DNA from: an uncultured Ruminococcus sp.
Lineage (GTDB): Bacteria > Bacillota > Clostridia > Oscillospirales > Ruminococcaceae
NCBI GenBank assembly: GCA_937926145.1
Contig: CALANW010000083.1
Location: 1-46,032, forward strand
DNA: 46,032 bases
Direction: 5' to 3'
The notes under the pieces were generated by a model that saw nothing but the letters and a program-made list of their open reading frames with translations, was not told the DNA's origin and did not search any database. The translations under genes and the position numbers were made by a program. The stretch's first letter is position 1, and every line of letters begins with the position of its first letter. Below, one piece after another: positions 1 to 6,880 of this stretch.

Positions 1-50
1 TTATACCATTTTTCTGTCTAATCGTCAAGGAAAAACAGTTTTTTTACATT

Positions 51-164
51 ATACTAATTTTTAGACTGAAAGTGTACAAAAAATCAAGAAAAAGTCGTAG
101 CTGTTGTAACAGCTTTTTATGGTTTTTGCGCCGTTTTTTTGTCTACACTTTGATTAAAAATTAG
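51..164 (-). repeat. MITE-like palindromic repeat, family 1, copy 1
   Basis: This roughly 114-bp element begins ATACTAATTTTTAGACTG and ends near TTAAAAATTAG. It matches the reverse complement of the element at 4194-4310, including the inner GAAAGTGTACAAAAAATCAAG-type arm, the central GTAGCTGTT(G)TAACAGC dyad, and TTTTTGCGCCG followed by GTCTACACTTT. The outer arms are imperfect inverted repeats of about 35 bp, so the whole element folds into one long hairpin. It carries no coding sequence. The right end lacks the final TAT seen at the left, so it may be slightly truncated. Confidence 0.8.
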
Positions 165-190
165 GAAAAAGCTGATTAAAGTGAATCGTT

Positions 191-271
191 CGTTTTGCCA
201 TTTTGAGAAATGTACGAGTTTACGCCTTTAATGTCAATTTGACATAAACATTTTGAAAAATGGCAAAAACG
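191..271. repeat. Imperfect inverted repeat with a nested palindrome
   Basis: The arms at 191-213 and 248-271 both read CGTTTT(T)GCCATTTT inward from each end and finish in AAATGT. The loop contains the 7-1-7 palindrome ATGTCAATTTGACAT at 231-245. No clear T-tract follows on either strand, so it is not a standard terminator. It lies just downstream of the minus-strand gene ending at 295. Confidence 0.6.
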
Positions 272-294
272 TATTGATCAGCGTTTCCTTAGTA

Positions 295-873
295 TTATTC
301 GCGATAAATTTTCTCATGCTCGGAAAAAATCTGTTTTATGCTGTCGGGAATATCCTCAAAAGTAAGTTTAAGGTAGTTTTCCCCGCCGTATTCGTACACA
401 TAACAGCGCATATCGGGCACATCGGCGTTGACGAAATAGCGCGAATAAACATACTCGGGAACGGAGTTTCCATAAGGATAGACTGCAAGTCTGTTTTCGC
501 CGTCCAAATCGTCCTCGGCATAGTTTTCATAATCCTCGGCAAAGTTGCTATAATCGCCCGTATTGTAGAGAATTTCGGCAGAATAAGCGTTGTTCTCTCT
601 TGTGAGGATAAGCTGTTCGATATTTTCAAAATCGAAGTTCGTATAATCCTTTATTGAATCTGCCTGCTCCGAAGTTATACTGCTGCCGTCAACGGTTATC
701 GTATAATCGCGGAACAGTGCGTGTTTCGCTATCTGAACGCCCGTATATAAGACCGCAAAAAGCAGTATCGAAATTATCGTATAGATAACGTAGTTTATCT
801 TCGGCTCTTTATGATATTCTTCCTCCGAAACGGGAGATTCATTCATATTATCTTTTTGTTTATTTTCGTCCAT
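295..873 (-). CDS. Single-pass membrane protein of unknown function
   Basis: The protein is 192 aa and I do not recognise its family. It has a charged cytoplasmic N-terminus (about residues 1-27), one hydrophobic segment (about 28-49, YVIYTIISILLFAVLY) and an acidic, Tyr-rich extracytoplasmic domain of about 140 residues, so the likely topology is N-in, C-out. The start is supported by AAAGGAG a few bases upstream and a good SigA-type promoter at 906-934. It is divergent from the dnaD-like gene. No neighbour suggests a function. The reading frame is almost certainly real, given its promoter, RBS and typical membrane-protein composition, but its role is unknown. Confidence 0.75.
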   Translation of the reverse strand: MDENKQKDNMNESPVSEEEYHKEPKINYVIYTIISILLFAVLYTGVQIAKHALFRDYTITVDGSSITSEQADSIKDYTNFDFENIEQLILTRENNAYSAEILYNTGDYSNFAEDYENYAEDDLDGENRLAVYPYGNSVPEYVYSRYFVNADVPDMRCYVYEYGGENYLKLTFEDIPDSIKQIFSEHEKIYRE

Positions 874-905
874 AAGAGGCTCTCCTTTTTATGCAATATA
901 TTTAA

Positions 906-934
906 AATATACCACTAAAAAGAAAATTGGTCAA
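906..934 (-). promoter_or_regulatory. SigA-type promoter for the 295-873 gene
   Basis: On the minus strand, TTGACC (934-929) and TATATT (911-906) are separated by 17 bp and lie about 33 bp upstream of the ATG. Confidence 0.6.
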
Positions 935-940
935 GTAGTA

Positions 941-969
941 GTGCAATTTTTTTGAAAATGTGCTATAAT
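941..969 (+). promoter_or_regulatory. Probable promoter of the dnaD/dnaC-like operon
   Basis: A perfect TATAAT is at 964-969. The -35 at 17-bp spacing (GTGCAA, 941-946) is weak. It lies about 50 bp upstream of the dnaD-like start. Confidence 0.45.
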
Positions 970-1020
970 AGTAGAAGCGATTTTTTGCAAAAATTTTGAA
1001 AGAGGACAAACACGGCATTT

Positions 1021-2049
1021 ATGAATTACAAAGTAAACTGGAACTGTTCGGACGGTGCATTCGCCGTTCCCGACAGCGCTGTTGACAATATAAAGCTTGC
1101 AAGCGGCAAGGCGGCAAAGGTTCTTTTCTACATAATGCGGTACAAGACTGCCGCTACAGAAAACGCTGCCGATATTGCTGCGCAGCTCGATAAAAATATG
1201 ACTGCGGAGGACGTTGAGGATTCGCTGTCTTTTTGGGAACAGGTCGGAGTTATCTGCCCGTCGGGAACGGCTGCTGCGCCTATCGCAAAAGCATCTGTTC
1301 CGACTGAAAATTTACAGCCCACACCACAGCCTGCCCCCACTGTCAAGCCGACTATTTCTTCTGAAAAAGCTGTTGAAAGAGCGGTGAAGATGCTTTCCCC
1401 TGCCGAGATCGCAGAAAAGGTAAAAAGCTCGCAGGATATTGCGTTTCTGCTTTCGGGTGCGGAATCTATACTCGGTAAGCCGCTCAACAACACTGAACAG
1501 CGTACGCTTATTTGGCTGAGTGATTACTACTCGCTTGGCACGGATATTCTTCTTATGCTGATAGAATTCTGCAAATCAATAAACAAGACCAACATCGGCT
1601 ATGTTGAACGCATTGCTGTTTCTTGGTACGAAAAGGATATCACCACTCACGAACGTGCAGATGCGGAAATAAAGCGTTTACAGATATATTCTTCGCTTGA
1701 GGGCAGGATAAAGACGCGGCTGGAGCTTAACCGCGCGCTCACTCCGAAAGAAAAAGAGATCGTTGGTGAATGGGCGGCTTCGGGCGTTACGATTGAGCTT
1801 ATCGAACTTGCTTATGAACGAACGGTACAGGCAACGGGAAAAGCCGCTTTCCCTTATATGAAAAAGATCATCGAAAACTGGCTTGCGAACAATATCCGCA
1901 CCCCTGCTGATGCTGAAAAATTTGAACAGAACCGCAGCGCACCTCAGCAGGCGGCTGTTGCTGCGAGTGACAATCACTCCTACGATCTTAACAAGCTTCT
2001 TCAACACGCAAAGAACAACATTCCAAACCTTAACGGAGGGTCAAGATGA
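1021..2049 (+). CDS. DnaD-domain replication initiation protein
   Basis: The protein is 342 aa and belongs to the DnaD/DnaB-like primosome family, which in Firmicutes remodels the DnaA-bound origin and recruits the helicase loader. The N-terminal part (about 1-85) looks like the winged-helix domain. A Pro/Ala/Thr-rich linker follows (about 85-115). Two consecutive helical DnaD-type repeats occupy roughly 125-200 and 205-290, the second carrying the family pattern ending in YMKKIIENWLANNI. Its stop overlaps the start of the dnaC-like gene (ATGA), which indicates translational coupling and a joint role in helicase loading. The tail (about 290-342) is Gln/Ala/Asn-rich and probably disordered. 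Assignment to the DnaD family is secure; whether it is the main cellular DnaD is inferred from the neighbour. Confidence 0.88.
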   Translation: MNYKVNWNCSDGAFAVPDSAVDNIKLASGKAAKVLFYIMRYKTAATENAADIAAQLDKNMTAEDVEDSLSFWEQVGVICPSGTAAAPIAKASVPTENLQPTPQPAPTVKPTISSEKAVERAVKMLSPAEIAEKVKSSQDIAFLLSGAESILGKPLNNTEQRTLIWLSDYYSLGTDILLMLIEFCKSINKTNIGYVERIAVSWYEKDITTHERADAEIKRLQIYSSLEGRIKTRLELNRALTPKEKEIVGEWAASGVTIELIELAYERTVQATGKAAFPYMKKIIENWLANNIRTPADAEKFEQNRSAPQQAAVAASDNHSYDLNKLLQHAKNNIPNLNGGSR

Positions 2050-3044
2050 GCTACGACAGACAAACTTACGAAAAAGCAGAATCGGTCATAAACAGCAGGC
2101 GTTTATCCTCCCAAAGCGAAAATGAGCGCAGGCAGAAAGAGATTGAAATAAAGATACCCGAAATTCGGGAAATAAACTCGCAGCTTTCCCGAACCATTGT
2201 TGATATTTCAAAGCTTATCATCTCAAAAAAGACGAACATCAAGGAAAGCCTTGCCGACATAAAGGAAAAAAATTTGCAGGCACAGAAACTTGTTGAAAGT
2301 CTTCTTACGGCAAATGGCTACCCTGCAGATTATCTTAAACCGAAATATTACTGCGAAAAATGTCAGGACAGAGGCTACACCGAGTATGGACGCTGTGATT
2401 GTCTGCTCAATCTGCTGAAAAAATACAGCATTGAAAAGCTCAATGAGCAGGCTAATCTTCCCGACTGCGACTTCAATCATTTTTCGCTCGAATATTACCG
2501 CGGCAAAAAAGACGCTGACGGCGATGACTGCTTTGAGATAATGAAAAGCATATACGAATTTTGCAAAAATTATGCCGAAAGCTTTTCGCTCAAATCGGAA
2601 AGTTTGCTTATGTACGGCAAAACGGGTGTGGGAAAGACGCATCTTTCACTTTCCATTGCAAAGGCTGTTGCCGAGAGGGGGTTCAACGCTGCCTACGGTT
2701 CTATCGTAAATCTTCTTACGATAATCGAGAGTGAACATTTCGGCAAGGTCAGCGAAGAGGAAAATATGGACACGGTAAATCTGCTTATCAACGCAGATCT
2801 GCTTGTGCTTGACGATCTCGGAGCGGAATTTTCATCACAGTTTTACGAGTCTGTAACATACAACATCATCAACAGCCGAATAAATCTCGGACTTCCGACC
2901 ATTATAAGCACCAATCTCACGGCGGCGGAGCTTCAGAAAAAATACAATGAACGTATAATTTCACGAATTTTCGGGGAATTCTCCACGCTTTGCCTTGTCG
3001 GAGAGGACATTCGCCAGATAAAGAGGCTCAATGGTGAATTGTAA
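2046..3044 (+). CDS. DnaC/DnaI-like helicase loader ATPase
   Basis: The protein is 332 aa and is an AAA+ loader of the DnaC/DnaI/IstB type, which would load the replicative helicase DnaB/DnaC onto single-stranded DNA. The N-terminal helical region (1-100) is followed by a four-Cys cluster (C103, C106, C117, C119, in CEKCQDRGY and CDC) likely to bind zinc, as in DnaI. The P-loop GKTGVGKTH is at 191-199 and Walker B LLVLDDLGAE ends at about 260 (D256, D257). Sensor-type STNLT and the C-terminal arginine motif RIISRIFGE are present. GGAGG lies 6 bases before the ATG. It is coupled to the dnaD-like gene by a 4-base overlap. No transposase is adjacent, so an IstB role is unlikely. Confidence 0.88.
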   Translation: MSYDRQTYEKAESVINSRRLSSQSENERRQKEIEIKIPEIREINSQLSRTIVDISKLIISKKTNIKESLADIKEKNLQAQKLVESLLTANGYPADYLKPKYYCEKCQDRGYTEYGRCDCLLNLLKKYSIEKLNEQANLPDCDFNHFSLEYYRGKKDADGDDCFEIMKSIYEFCKNYAESFSLKSESLLMYGKTGVGKTHLSLSIAKAVAERGFNAAYGSIVNLLTIIESEHFGKVSEEENMDTVNLLINADLLVLDDLGAEFSSQFYESVTYNIINSRINLGLPTIISTNLTAAELQKKYNERIISRIFGEFSTLCLVGEDIRQIKRLNGEL

Positions 3045-3084
3045 CGACTTTTTTCACTTTTTTACACAAAAAAATAAAAAACTA

Positions 3085-3113
3085 TTGCAATTATATGCAA
3101 ATTGTTGTATAAT
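3085..3113 (+). promoter_or_regulatory. SigA-type promoter of cheV
   Basis: TTGCAA (3085-3090), a 17-bp spacer and TATAAT (3108-3113) lie 30 bp upstream of the ATG, which is preceded by AAAGGAG. Confidence 0.7.
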
Positions 3114-3142
3114 AGTTACAACAACCTAAAAGGAGTGTTATT

Positions 3143-4060
3143 ATGGACACAAATATTCTTCTTGAAAGCGGTACTAATGAGCTTCAGATACTTGAATTCG
3201 AGGTTGGTGACAGCACATTCGGCATCAATATTTCCAAAGTTGTTGAAATAATGATAAATCAGGAGGTCACCCCTGTTCCAAACTCCCCCGAAGAAGTTGA
3301 GGGCGTTTTTATTCCGAGAGATAAGCTCATTTCCGTTATTGACTTACATAAAGTTGTTAAAAAGCCTTACAAAAATACGGGCAAAGATATCTTTATCATC
3401 AGCGAATTCAACGGAATTCAAGTCGCATTCCATGTCAGCCGCGTAAAGGGTATACAGCGTATATCGTGGTCGGATATTTCCGATCCGCCGTCCATCACAT
3501 CGGGCGGAAGCGGCAATGATGCTGCAGGTCTTGCAACGGGCGTTGTAAAACTCAACGGTGAGATCATTATCATTCTTGACTTTGAAAAGATAGTTTCGAA
3601 GCTCAACAAGGACGCAGGACTTGACACAACGGGCATCGATCAGGTCGGTCATGCAACGGCTGAAATGGCTAAGAAAAAGCTTGTTGTTGCCGATGACTCA
3701 AAATTCCTCAACAAGATGATAACCGAGTCACTTGAACACATTGGCTTTACGAACATTGAATCATTCTCGAACGGTCAGGACGCTTGGGACTATATTCTCT
3801 CCCACCGCGGTGCAGGCGACCATATCACAGACGAGATAGCTTGTGTTATCAGCGACATTGAAATGCCTAAAATGGACGGTCACAGACTTACAAAGCTTAT
3901 CAAAGACGATGATGTTCTTAAAAAGATACCGGTTCTCCTCTTCTCATCGCTTATCAACGAGCAGATGATCGCAAAGGGAAAATCCGTTGGTGCGGACGCG
4001 CAGTTCTCCAAGCCTCAGATAAAAGACCTTATCGATTATCTTATCAAGCTTCTTGCTTAA
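3143..4060 (+). CDS. cheV: CheV chemotaxis coupling protein (CheW-REC)
   Basis: The protein is 305 aa. A CheW-like coupling domain (about 12-155) is fused to a response-regulator receiver domain (about 173-305). The receiver shows the acidic pair VVADDSK, the phospho-acceptor D238 in CVISDIEMPKMDG, a conserved Ser in LLFSS and a Lys in the SKPQIK segment. CheV scaffolds chemoreceptors and CheA, and its phosphorylation tunes adaptation. It has its own promoter and terminator and no other chemotaxis or flagellar gene in the window, so it is a stand-alone member of a regulon encoded elsewhere. The family assignment is very secure. Confidence 0.93.
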   Translation: MDTNILLESGTNELQILEFEVGDSTFGINISKVVEIMINQEVTPVPNSPEEVEGVFIPRDKLISVIDLHKVVKKPYKNTGKDIFIISEFNGIQVAFHVSRVKGIQRISWSDISDPPSITSGGSGNDAAGLATGVVKLNGEIIIILDFEKIVSKLNKDAGLDTTGIDQVGHATAEMAKKKLVVADDSKFLNKMITESLEHIGFTNIESFSNGQDAWDYILSHRGAGDHITDEIACVISDIEMPKMDGHRLTKLIKDDDVLKKIPVLLFSSLINEQMIAKGKSVGADAQFSKPQIKDLIDYLIKLLA

Positions 4061-4077
4061 CCAAATATAAAATGCTT

Positions 4078-4107
4078 GTCCTCCGATGAATTTCGGGGGA
4101 CTTTTTT
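4078..4107 (+). terminator. Rho-independent terminator of cheV
   Basis: A 9-bp stem, GTCCTCCGA (4078-4086) against TTCGGGGGAC (4092-4101) with one T-G pair, is followed by six T (4102-4107), 18 bp after the cheV stop. Confidence 0.85.
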
Positions 4108-4140
4108 ATTTATATTGCCAAATTTTTTAGCTGTACCTTA

Positions 4141-4174
4141 ATCGACAGTTTTTTGAACCGAACATAATTATAAT
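4141..4174 (+). promoter_or_regulatory. Possible Spo0A-dependent spoIIGA promoter
   Basis: TATAAT is at 4169-4174. ATCGACA at 4141-4147 is the reverse complement of TGTCGAT, one base off the Spo0A box TGTCGAA, and its TCGACA lies 21 bp from the -10. The B. subtilis spoIIG promoter is known for an over-long spacer of about 22 bp with Spo0A bound near the -35, so the arrangement is suggestive. Only one candidate box was found. The MITE-like repeat would then lie in the 5' UTR. Confidence 0.35.
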
Positions 4175-4193
4175 AAATATCAGATGAGGTCTA

Positions 4194-4310
4194 ATACTAA
4201 TTTCTAATAAAAGTGTAGACAAAAAATCGGCGCAAAAGCCATATAAAGCTGTTAAACAGCTACGAGCTTTTGCTTGATTTTTTGTACACTTTCAGTTTAA
4301 AAATTAGTAT
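4194..4310 (+). repeat. MITE-like palindromic repeat, family 1, copy 2
   Basis: This 117-bp element runs from ATACTAATTTCTAATAAAAG to TTTAAAAATTAGTAT. The termini are inverted repeats of about 35 bp (AAGTGTAGACAAAAAATC against the complement of GATTTTTTGTACACTTTC). The centre is the dyad AGCTGTTAAACAGCT. It is homologous to 51-164 in the opposite orientation. It ends right at the spoIIGA ribosome binding site (AAAGGAG at 4311-4317). Confidence 0.85.
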
Positions 4311-4322
4311 AAAGGAGATTTT

Positions 4323-5162
4323 ATGTATATTTACGCCGATATTCTGATAATCACAAATATATACTCGAATTTTTTTCTGCTGAAAGCCACTGCGAAGCTG
4401 ACGCACAATGCACTGCGGAACAGCAAATGCGTTATTGCCGCCATTGTGGGAAGTCTTTTTTCGCTTGTGATACTTCTGCCCGAACTCAACACGTTCACGC
4501 TGCTGCTTGTCAGGATAATTTCTGCGGCATTAATGGTTATTGTAGCTTTCAGCGGAAGAGAATCGTCCGAGCTCTATCGGATAGGGCTGATTTTTTTCTT
4601 CATCAGCTTTCTTTTTGCAGGAACGGAATATGCATTTTCGCTCCTTGACAATGGCAGCCGAACAGTTTTCCACAACTCGATGCTTTATGTCAACATTTCG
4701 CTTTTAACGCTTGTTATCTCAACGATAACGGCATACACGTCGCTGACGCTGTTTCGGCGTTTCATGGACAGAAGCAATCAATTTGACGGTGACTACAGCG
4801 TTATCATTATCAATGGTGACAAGCAGGTAAAGCTCAAAGCAGTATGCGACAGCTGCAATAATCTTTCCGATTCTTTTTCGGGAAAACCCGTCATAATCTG
4901 CGGAAAAAACTCTGTTGAGCCGCTTTTTGAGGAAAAGGAACTTGTCGGAGCAATGGCTATGAACGGTTCGGGCGAAAGCTGCCGAAAATGGCGAGTTATC
5001 CCCTTTTCAACGATAGATTCGAGCGGACTTGTTCCGTCATTCCGTCCTACGGGGATATACATAAAAAATAATGAAACGGGAAAGCTCCACTACATGGAGG
5101 CTTACATAGGAGTTGTTGAACGTGAACTCGACCATGCGATCTTCAACCCGAAAATACTTTGA
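4323..5162 (+). CDS. spoIIGA: SpoIIGA, pro-SigE processing protease
   Basis: The protein is 279 aa. SpoIIGA is a membrane-embedded aspartic protease in the spore septum that cleaves the SigE pro-sequence in the mother cell after a forespore signal (SpoIIR). The N-terminal half (about 1-145) contains five or so membrane segments. The C-terminal half is the soluble protease domain. It carries D176 in the motif DSCN, matching the catalytic Asp-Ser-Gly-Asn of the family with Gly replaced by Cys. The next gene is sigE, whose start falls 15 bases after this stop, the classic spoIIG order. AAAGGAG precedes the ATG. Length is slightly below the 309 aa of B. subtilis. Confidence 0.93.
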   Translation: MYIYADILIITNIYSNFFLLKATAKLTHNALRNSKCVIAAIVGSLFSLVILLPELNTFTLLLVRIISAALMVIVAFSGRESSELYRIGLIFFFISFLFAGTEYAFSLLDNGSRTVFHNSMLYVNISLLTLVISTITAYTSLTLFRRFMDRSNQFDGDYSVIIINGDKQVKLKAVCDSCNNLSDSFSGKPVIICGKNSVEPLFEEKELVGAMAMNGSGESCRKWRVIPFSTIDSSGLVPSFRPTGIYIKNNETGKLHYMEAYIGVVERELDHAIFNPKIL

Positions 5163-5176
5163 AAGGACAGATAAAA

Positions 5177-5884
5177 ATGATATTAAAAGCGCTGCTTGAA
5201 AAAATCAAGGCATTATTCAGACGAAAAAAATGTGATGTTTTTTATATAAACGGTTCGGAAACGCTTCCTCCGCCGCTTACCCGTGAGCAGGAGGAAAAGG
5301 CGTTCGCGATGCTTGAAACGAACGAAACCGAGGCTCGGCAGCTTCTTATAACGCACAATCTGCGGCTTGTTGTTTACATTGCGAAAAAATTTGAATCTAC
5401 GGGCATAGGCATTGAAGATCTTGTTTCGATAGGAACTATCGGCTTGATAAAGGCTGTAAACACATTCTGCCCGAGCAAGAATATAAAGCTTGCGACCTAC
5501 GCTTCGCGATGCATCGAAAACGAGATACTTATGTTCCTGCGAAAGTCATCGCAATACAAAAACGAGCTTTCATTCGATGAGCCGCTCAACATTGACTGGG
5601 ACGGAAATGAGCTGCTTTTATCGGACATACTCGGAACGGACGAGGACGTTGTAAACGGCGGCATTGAAAACGAAGCCGAAAAGAGCGTTCTGCTTGAAGC
5701 ATTGGAGCGTTTGCCCGAACGTGAGCGTGAGATAATGAAAATGCGCTTCGGCATAAATACGGGGCGTGAAATGACGCAGAAAGAGGTCGCCGATCTTATA
5801 GGCATTTCTCAGTCCTACATTTCACGACTGGAAAAGCGAATAATCAAAAAGCTGAAAAAGGAGCTTGAAAGCTTGATATACTGA
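5177..5884 (+). CDS. sigE: RNA polymerase sporulation sigma factor SigE
   Basis: The chosen start gives 235 aa. An in-frame TTG at 5159 overlaps the spoIIGA stop, but GAAAGGA at 5161-5167 sits correctly for the ATG at 5177. SigE directs early mother-cell transcription. The amphipathic pro-sequence (MILKALLEKIKALFRRKK, residues 1-18) and the cleavage neighbourhood (VFYINGSETLPPPL) match pro-SigE. Region 2 carries DLVSIGTIGLIKAVNTF and KLATYASRCIENEILM; the SigE-typical NIDWDGNELLLSDILGT follows; region 4 ends SQSYISRLEKRIIKKL. Activation by SpoIIGA encoded directly upstream is expected from the family. The following gene, sigG, could be reached by read-through. Confidence 0.95.
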   Translation: MILKALLEKIKALFRRKKCDVFYINGSETLPPPLTREQEEKAFAMLETNETEARQLLITHNLRLVVYIAKKFESTGIGIEDLVSIGTIGLIKAVNTFCPSKNIKLATYASRCIENEILMFLRKSSQYKNELSFDEPLNIDWDGNELLLSDILGTDEDVVNGGIENEAEKSVLLEALERLPEREREIMKMRFGINTGREMTQKEVADLIGISQSYISRLEKRIIKKLKKELESLIY

Positions 5885-5901
5885 TTTGGCAGATTTTGTT
5901 T

Positions 5902-5931
5902 GTATAAGAAAATTTACTCTCGGCAATAATT
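5902..5931 (+). promoter_or_regulatory. Predicted SigF-type (forespore) promoter of sigG
   Basis: GTATA (5902-5906), a spacer of exactly 15 bp and GGCAATAATT (5922-5931) match the SigF consensus GYATA-N15-GGNNANAHTR at every position but the last. The -10 lies inside the left arm of the sigG leader hairpin. The predicted start site, about 7 bases downstream, falls in the hairpin loop (5932-5942). Confidence 0.7.
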
Positions 5932-5965
5932 GTTTTAGAATAAATTATTGTCGGGAGTAAATTTT
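5909..5965 (+). promoter_or_regulatory. sigG leader hairpin hiding the ribosome binding site
   Basis: The arms at 5909-5931 and 5943-5965 pair over all 23 positions (21 Watson-Crick, two G-U) with an 11-base loop. The right arm contains the sigG Shine-Dalgarno GGGAG (5953-5957) and ends one base before the ATG at 5966. In any transcript coming from sigE the site would be locked away. In a transcript starting in the loop the left arm is absent. Confidence 0.85.
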
Positions 5966-6736
5966 ATGTATTACAATAAAGTTGAAATATGCGGCGTTGA
6001 CACATCGAAGCTGAAAGTTCTCAAAGAATCGGAGAAAATGGAGCTTCTGAAAAGATATAAAGCGGGAGATAAGTCGGCACGAAAGGAGCTTATCGGCGGA
6101 AATCTTCGCCTTGTGCTGAGCGTTATACAGAAATTTTCGGGGCGAAATGAGAACCCCGATGATCTTTTTCAGGTCGGCTGCATCGGACTTATGAAAGCAA
6201 TCGACAATTTCAACACTGACCTTGATGTTCGTTTCAGCACTTATGCTGTACCGATGATATCGGGCGAAGTCAGGCGTTATATCCGTGACAATGGGCCAAT
6301 TAGAGTAAGCCGTTCGCTCCGTGACATTGCATACAAAGCGATGCAGGCGAAGGAGCAATATATCATTGAGCATAAAAATGAGCCGACAATGGCAGAACTT
6401 GCGAAGATAACGGGGGTAAAAGAGAGTGAGATAGTGACCGCTCTCGAAAGCGTATCCGACCCCGTATCGCTTTATGAGCCTGTTTTTTCCGACTCGGGTG
6501 ACACGCTCTATGTTCTCGACCAGATCGGTGACAAGAGCGATGATTCAAGCTGGATAGATGAAATTTCGCTGAAAGAAGCTATTTCTTCGCTCGAAAATCG
6601 TGAGAAAAACATACTTTATCTTCGATTTGCGCTCGGAAAAACGCAGGTCGAAGTCGCAAACGAGATAGGAATTTCGCAGGCGCAGGTTTCGCGTTTGGAA
6701 AAATACTCGCTCGATAAGATAAAGGGAAAACTATAA
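5966..6736 (+). CDS. sigG: RNA polymerase sporulation sigma factor SigG
   Basis: The chosen start gives 256 aa, close to the 260 of B. subtilis. The ATG at 5966 is preceded by GGGAG at 8-base spacing; an upstream in-frame TTG at 5948 has no such site. SigG drives late forespore genes after engulfment. The N-terminus NKVEICGVDTSKL is diagnostic of SigG. Region 2 shows NPDDLFQVGCIGLMKAIDNF and FSTYAVPMISGEVRRYIRDN; then RVSRSLRDIAYKA; region 4 ends EIGISQAQVSRLEKYS. It is the third gene of the spoIIGA-sigE-sigG cluster. Its expression appears gated by the leader hairpin and SigF promoter described separately. A MITE-like repeat begins at its stop codon. Confidence 0.96.
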   Translation: MYYNKVEICGVDTSKLKVLKESEKMELLKRYKAGDKSARKELIGGNLRLVLSVIQKFSGRNENPDDLFQVGCIGLMKAIDNFNTDLDVRFSTYAVPMISGEVRRYIRDNGPIRVSRSLRDIAYKAMQAKEQYIIEHKNEPTMAELAKITGVKESEIVTALESVSDPVSLYEPVFSDSGDTLYVLDQIGDKSDDSSWIDEISLKEAISSLENREKNILYLRFALGKTQVEVANEIGISQAQVSRLEKYSLDKIKGKL

Positions 6737-6837
6737 TACTAAACACCAATAAAATACAGGAAAAAATCTGCGCCGAAATCACATATATCCAAGATTGTCG
6801 GCTTGATTTTTTCCAAATTTTAAATGGTGTTTAGTAT
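6736..6837 (+). repeat. MITE-like palindromic repeat, family 2, copy 1
   Basis: This 102-bp element starts at the last base of the sigG stop codon with ATACTAAACACCAATAAAAT and ends ATTTTAAATGGTGTTTAGTAT, an imperfect terminal inverted repeat. Inside are GGAAAAAATCTGCGCCGAAATC and, inverted, GGCTTGATTTTTTCC. The ATACTAA ends, the AAAAAATC arm and GCGCCGA link it to family 1. A truncated homologue in opposite orientation is at 35556-35637. Confidence 0.78.
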
Positions 6838-6843
6838 AAAAAT

Positions 6844-6880
6844 TGGCTGACAAAGTGATATTCGCTTTGCCAGCCATTTT
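6844..6880. terminator. Bidirectional terminator between sigG and the pot operon
   Basis: TGGCTGACAAAG (6844-6855) pairs with CTTTGCCAGCCA (6865-6876) over 12 positions with one mismatch. A T-run follows on the plus strand (TTTTTAT from 6877). On the minus strand ATTTTTATA follows. It abuts the stop codon of the acetyltransferase gene at 6880. Confidence 0.8.

Larger units (their letters stand above)
1..294. other. Intergenic region with two palindromic structures
   Basis: No credible gene is seen. The stretch holds a MITE-like palindromic repeat (51-164) and a second imperfect inverted repeat (191-271), both listed separately. The first 50 bases are AT-rich with no clear signal. The plus-strand reading frame that starts at 253 is a shadow of the minus-strand gene at 295-873. 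Confidence 0.6.

Noticed and set aside
253..657. 134-codon plus-strand frame at the window start
   Set aside because: It is antisense to the better supported membrane-protein gene at 295-873, which has a promoter and RBS.
5159..5884. SigE starting at the TTG at 5159
   Set aside because: The RBS at 5161-5167 would then be inside the coding region; the ATG at 5177 gives the usual pro-sequence.
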